Origin: Marivirga lumbricoides | Lineage (GTDB): Bacteria > Bacteroidota > Bacteroidia > Cytophagales > Cyclobacteriaceae | Direction: 5' to 3' | DNA length: 64,000 bases | NCBI RefSeq assembly: GCF_014636295.1 | Contig: NZ_BMEC01000010.1 | Span: forward strand, 186,001 to 250,000 | Shown: positions 62,218 through 64,000 of the stretch, piece after piece | How the letters are laid out: each line of letters begins with the position of its first letter | Position numbering within the stretch: the stretch's first letter is position 1 | Program-made: the position numbers and the translations under genes | Notes under the pieces: model-generated | Databases searched by the model: none | What the model was told of the DNA's origin: nothing | Seen by the model: only the letters and a program-made list of their open reading frames with translations

Positions 62218-62222
62218 ATTTT

Positions 62223-62651
62223 ATGAGAAGACATGCAACTTTAATACCATTCAGCAAGCAACATCATCAAATACTTGTTTTGGCTCATTTATTAAAGGCT
62301 GATGTTCCTGATTATGAAGGATTGCCAAAAACTATTGAGGGAAAACGTGAATACTTGCTGAAGAAATTTAATGAAGTTATCCTGCCGAATTTTGCTAACC
62401 ATAGAAATATTTTCTATCCAGCTATTATTCAATGGGGTTTTCAGGATGAGCTTTTACTACAGCAAATTCAGCAGTGGGAAGATGATGTACTTATGATATG
62501 TAAATCAATAAAGGAGGAAAATGCTATTAGTAGTATGCAACTAAATGAATTGGGCTATACTTTAGATAGACTAGTTAGAGCTAAAGAGAGAGAATTATAC
62601 CAGAAGGTACAGGCGAGATTTAGTGCAGAGTTGGAAGAGCTGCAATTTTAG
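62223..62651 (+). CDS. Hemerythrin-like (HHE) helical protein
   Basis: A 142-residue helical protein starting MRRHATLIPFSKQHHQILVLAHLLK; the longest frame starts at a TTG (62157) that would have to cross the terminator, so ATG 62223 is used. HHQIL near the start and FANHRNIFYPAI in the middle resemble the histidine pairs of hemerythrin HHE cation-binding proteins, which bind di-iron and sense or handle oxygen, NO or peroxide. The full ligand set is not certain. Lies after two thiol-redox genes. Confidence 0.6.
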   Translation: MRRHATLIPFSKQHHQILVLAHLLKADVPDYEGLPKTIEGKREYLLKKFNEVILPNFANHRNIFYPAIIQWGFQDELLLQQIQQWEDDVLMICKSIKEENAISSMQLNELGYTLDRLVRAKERELYQKVQARFSAELEELQF

Positions 62652-62780
62652 TTGGTGCTTTGTGAGTGGTGAATATTTGATCCTTATCTATTTTTGATAG
62701 AGAATATTAATAAAGTACTAAACTTCTTGTTATTTTACAACGTAAAAGCTTATATTGTACAGTAAATAAATGCCACAACC

Positions 62781-62876
62781 ATGAATAAACCAACTACATT
62801 AAAAGGGGAGTTATTTTCTTACTTAGCTTTAGGAGCAATTAGCTTAGTAGTATACTTGCTAAATTCTATAGCTTAA
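62781..62876 (+). CDS. Possible 31-residue single-span membrane peptide
   Basis: Between the hemerythrin-like gene and the Nudix gene lies a short frame: MNKPTTLKGELFSYLALGAI followed by SLVVYLLNSIA. A charged start (two lysines, then Glu) leads into one hydrophobic helix, a classic small membrane protein outline. The 129 bases before it are free of other genes. It is too short to judge by codon statistics; real expression is unproven. Confidence 0.45.
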   Translation: MNKPTTLKGELFSYLALGAISLVVYLLNSIA

Positions 62877-62934
62877 TTTAAGAAAGTAATTAGAAGCAGT
62901 TATAGATGAAGTAAATTGAAATATCCTAACCAGA

Positions 62935-63654
62935 TTAAATTTCGAATAAGTATCCTTCATTCTGTAACTGCTTGTATTTATTATAATCAAATTTGTATAA
63001 ATAAGCCCCCTTTCGAGAAGAGCTTTTATCTTTCTTATCCAGTTGAATGAGCAGCTTGCTCTTTAATATTTTCTTTCTAAAGTTTCTATCATCTATTGTA
63101 CGTTGCTGAATAGCTTCATATACCTTTAAAAGTTGAGGTAAAGTAAATTCTGAGGGTAATAATTCCAGTCCTATAGGTTTAAATTTAGCTCTTTCACTCA
63201 GCTTTTGAAGTGCCATTTTAACCATTTCTGTATGGTCAAGAACAAGTTCCGGCAGAGGGTTAATATCTACCCATTTCGTGATGTGGTTTGCTATTACGAT
63301 ATCTGTTTGGCTTTTTCCTTCTTCAGGTTTAATTAAACTCCAATAGGCCACGGAAATCACCCGGTCTCCGGTATCTCTACCAATATCTCCAAAAGAGTGC
63401 ATTTGTTCTAAAAATACATTTTCCAGATTACTAAGTTCTAAAAGAATTCTTTTTGCAGCAGTGGAAATATTTTCTTTTTTGTCAACAAAACTTCCTGGCA
63501 ATGACCATTTACCTGCATATGGTTCAACCTCTCTTTTAAATACTAAAAGTTTTATCTGGTTTTCGATAAAGCCAAAAATAATGCAATCAACGGCCACTAA
63601 AATGGGTAATGCCTGGCTATAAGTGGGAAGGTTTATAGTTGTTTTCTTTTTCAT
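62935..63654 (-). CDS. NrtR-like Nudix transcriptional regulator
   Basis: A Nudix domain fused to a winged helix. Residues 20-150 form the Nudix fold (ILVAVDCIIFGFIENQIKLLVFKRE, KWSLPGSFVDKKENISTAAKRILLELSNL), where the Nudix box is degenerate, typical of regulators that bind rather than cleave a ligand. Residues 165-239 are the DNA-binding domain (LLPSEFTLPQLLKVYEAIQQRTIDDRNFRKKIL). The longest frame begins with GTG at 63672; ATG 63654 is preferred (MKKKTTINLP). Related Bacteroidota NrtR proteins control sugar use; divergent galK points to galactose. Confidence 0.85.
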   Translation of the reverse strand: MKKKTTINLPTYSQALPILVAVDCIIFGFIENQIKLLVFKREVEPYAGKWSLPGSFVDKKENISTAAKRILLELSNLENVFLEQMHSFGDIGRDTGDRVISVAYWSLIKPEEGKSQTDIVIANHITKWVDINPLPELVLDHTEMVKMALQKLSERAKFKPIGLELLPSEFTLPQLLKVYEAIQQRTIDDRNFRKKILKSKLLIQLDKKDKSSSRKGAYLYKFDYNKYKQLQNEGYLFEI

Positions 63655-63705
63655 ACTAAAAGTTTCGGTCACTAAGATATTAAAGATTATTTGTATAATA
63701 AATAA

Positions 63706-63726
63706 TAAACGTTAAGTTTACGTTTA
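63706..63726. promoter_or_regulatory. Candidate operator between Nudix regulator and galK
   Basis: TAAACGT (63706-63712) and ACGTTTA (63720-63726) are exact inverted arms 7 bases apart, 14 bases before the galK start, within an 85-base divergent gap. Spacing of half-sites on one face of DNA suits a dimeric NrtR-type regulator. Confidence 0.6.
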
Positions 63727-63739
63727 CAAAATTAATAAA

Positions 63740-64000
63740 GTGAAATCACCACAAGAAACTAACAAATATTTTTTAGAGCAACATCGTAAATATTTCGGTG
63801 TTGAACCCAGGCTTTCAGTAAAGGCACCGGGCCGCATTAATATGATAGGGGAACATACAGATTATAATTTGGGATTTGTATTACCTGCCGCTATTAATAA
63901 GGCGATCTATTTTTCTGTTAATCGGTCTCAACTTGAAGAAGTTAGTACGGTTTATGCAATCGATGTACAACAGGAAATTCAATTTAAACATCGCGATTTA
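63740..64000 (+). CDS. galK: Galactokinase, N-terminal part
   Basis: GHMP-family kinase phosphorylating galactose for the Leloir pathway. Only 87 residues are in the window; the C-terminus lies beyond 64000. The diagnostic motif [26 protein letters not shown], here residues 28-53, is complete, with the galactose-binding residues GEHTDY. The start is GTG at 63740, as no in-frame ATG lies nearby. It is read away from a Nudix-type regulator, with a dyad just ahead; galE at 46376 would supply the next-but-one step. Confidence 0.92.
   Translation, partial: MKSPQETNKYFLEQHRKYFGVEPRLSVKAPGRINMIGEHTDYNLGFVLPAAINKAIYFSVNRSQLEEVSTVYAIDVQQEIQFKHRDL

Noticed and set aside
62157-62222. N-terminal extension of the hemerythrin-like protein from TTG
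   Set aside because: It would translate through the 25-base repeat and terminator; ATG 62223 begins the conserved part.
1-64000. CRISPR arrays, insertion sequences, prophage, integrases, toxin-antitoxin or restriction systems
   Set aside because: I looked for spaced direct repeats, transposase or integrase motifs and paired small toxin genes and found none; the window appears to be stable core chromosome.

Overview
The window reads as an ordinary chromosomal stretch of a low-GC, marine-type Bacteroidota, most likely order Cytophagales (a Marivirga/Fulvivirga-like relative; the genus is a guess). The evidence is gene content: a cytochrome-b succinate dehydrogenase set sdhCAB, a large secreted protein with a gliding/type IX C-terminal domain, a SusC-style TonB receptor with a carboxypeptidase-like N-domain, menaquinone synthesis (menA) and a flexirubin-free carotenoid cluster. 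Several gaps also carry the Bacteroidota promoter signature (TTG about 20 bases before TAnnTTTG). I see no rRNA, tRNA, CRISPR array, phage or insertion sequence.

Layout. 1-1396 (minus): an operon of a LolA-like exported protein, a YidD-domain protein with a signal peptide, and the start of a secreted helical/TPR-like protein. 1441-7015 (minus): sodium:solute symporter, GNAT acetyltransferase, ornithine-racemase-like enzyme, M20 amidohydrolase and alanine racemase, probably one (D-)amino-acid operon. 7200-10599 (minus): sdhCAB with its own promoter and terminator. 10811-16279 (plus): giant T9SS-type protein, DCC thiol protein, fabD, GAF histidine kinase. 16384-21603: an arginine block, with arginine decarboxylase divergent from two guanidino-modifying enzymes and argS. 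21658-34942: housekeeping (glutathione peroxidase, menA, usp, polA), exported peptidases (M28, S9), polyphosphate-type glucokinase, and an AlkD-like/SPL-like repair pair.

35089-40687 is the most distinctive region: a MerR regulator with a B12-binding domain (CarH/LitR type), a 457-base control region with repeated TGTTnAACA dyads and a consensus promoter, then ECF sigma factor, crtI, crtB, ispH and crtZ. This looks like a light- or B12-responsive carotenoid switch in which a sigma factor is the first gene of the pigment operon. A MarR regulator and a TonB receptor follow.

44081-47407: nucleotide-sugar operon (ugd, UDP-glucuronate decarboxylase, galE). 47447-52556: dxs with an alpha/beta hydrolase, divergent from scpA and a YbhN-like membrane protein across a 29-bp near-perfect dyad. 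52553-58861: ECF sigma/putative anti-sigma pair, TraB/GumN-like protein, map operon, acyltransferase, RluD-type pseudouridine synthase. 58985-62651: outer-membrane barrel, lipoprotein, two thioredoxin-fold proteins and a hemerythrin-like protein. 62781-64000: a possible 31-residue membrane peptide, then a Nudix-type sugar regulator divergent from galK (cut by the window end) with a dyad between them.

Start codons were moved inward from the longest frame where a signal peptide, domain start or promoter argued for it. Coding assignments for named enzymes are strong; operators, promoters and system-level ideas are read by eye and remain inference.
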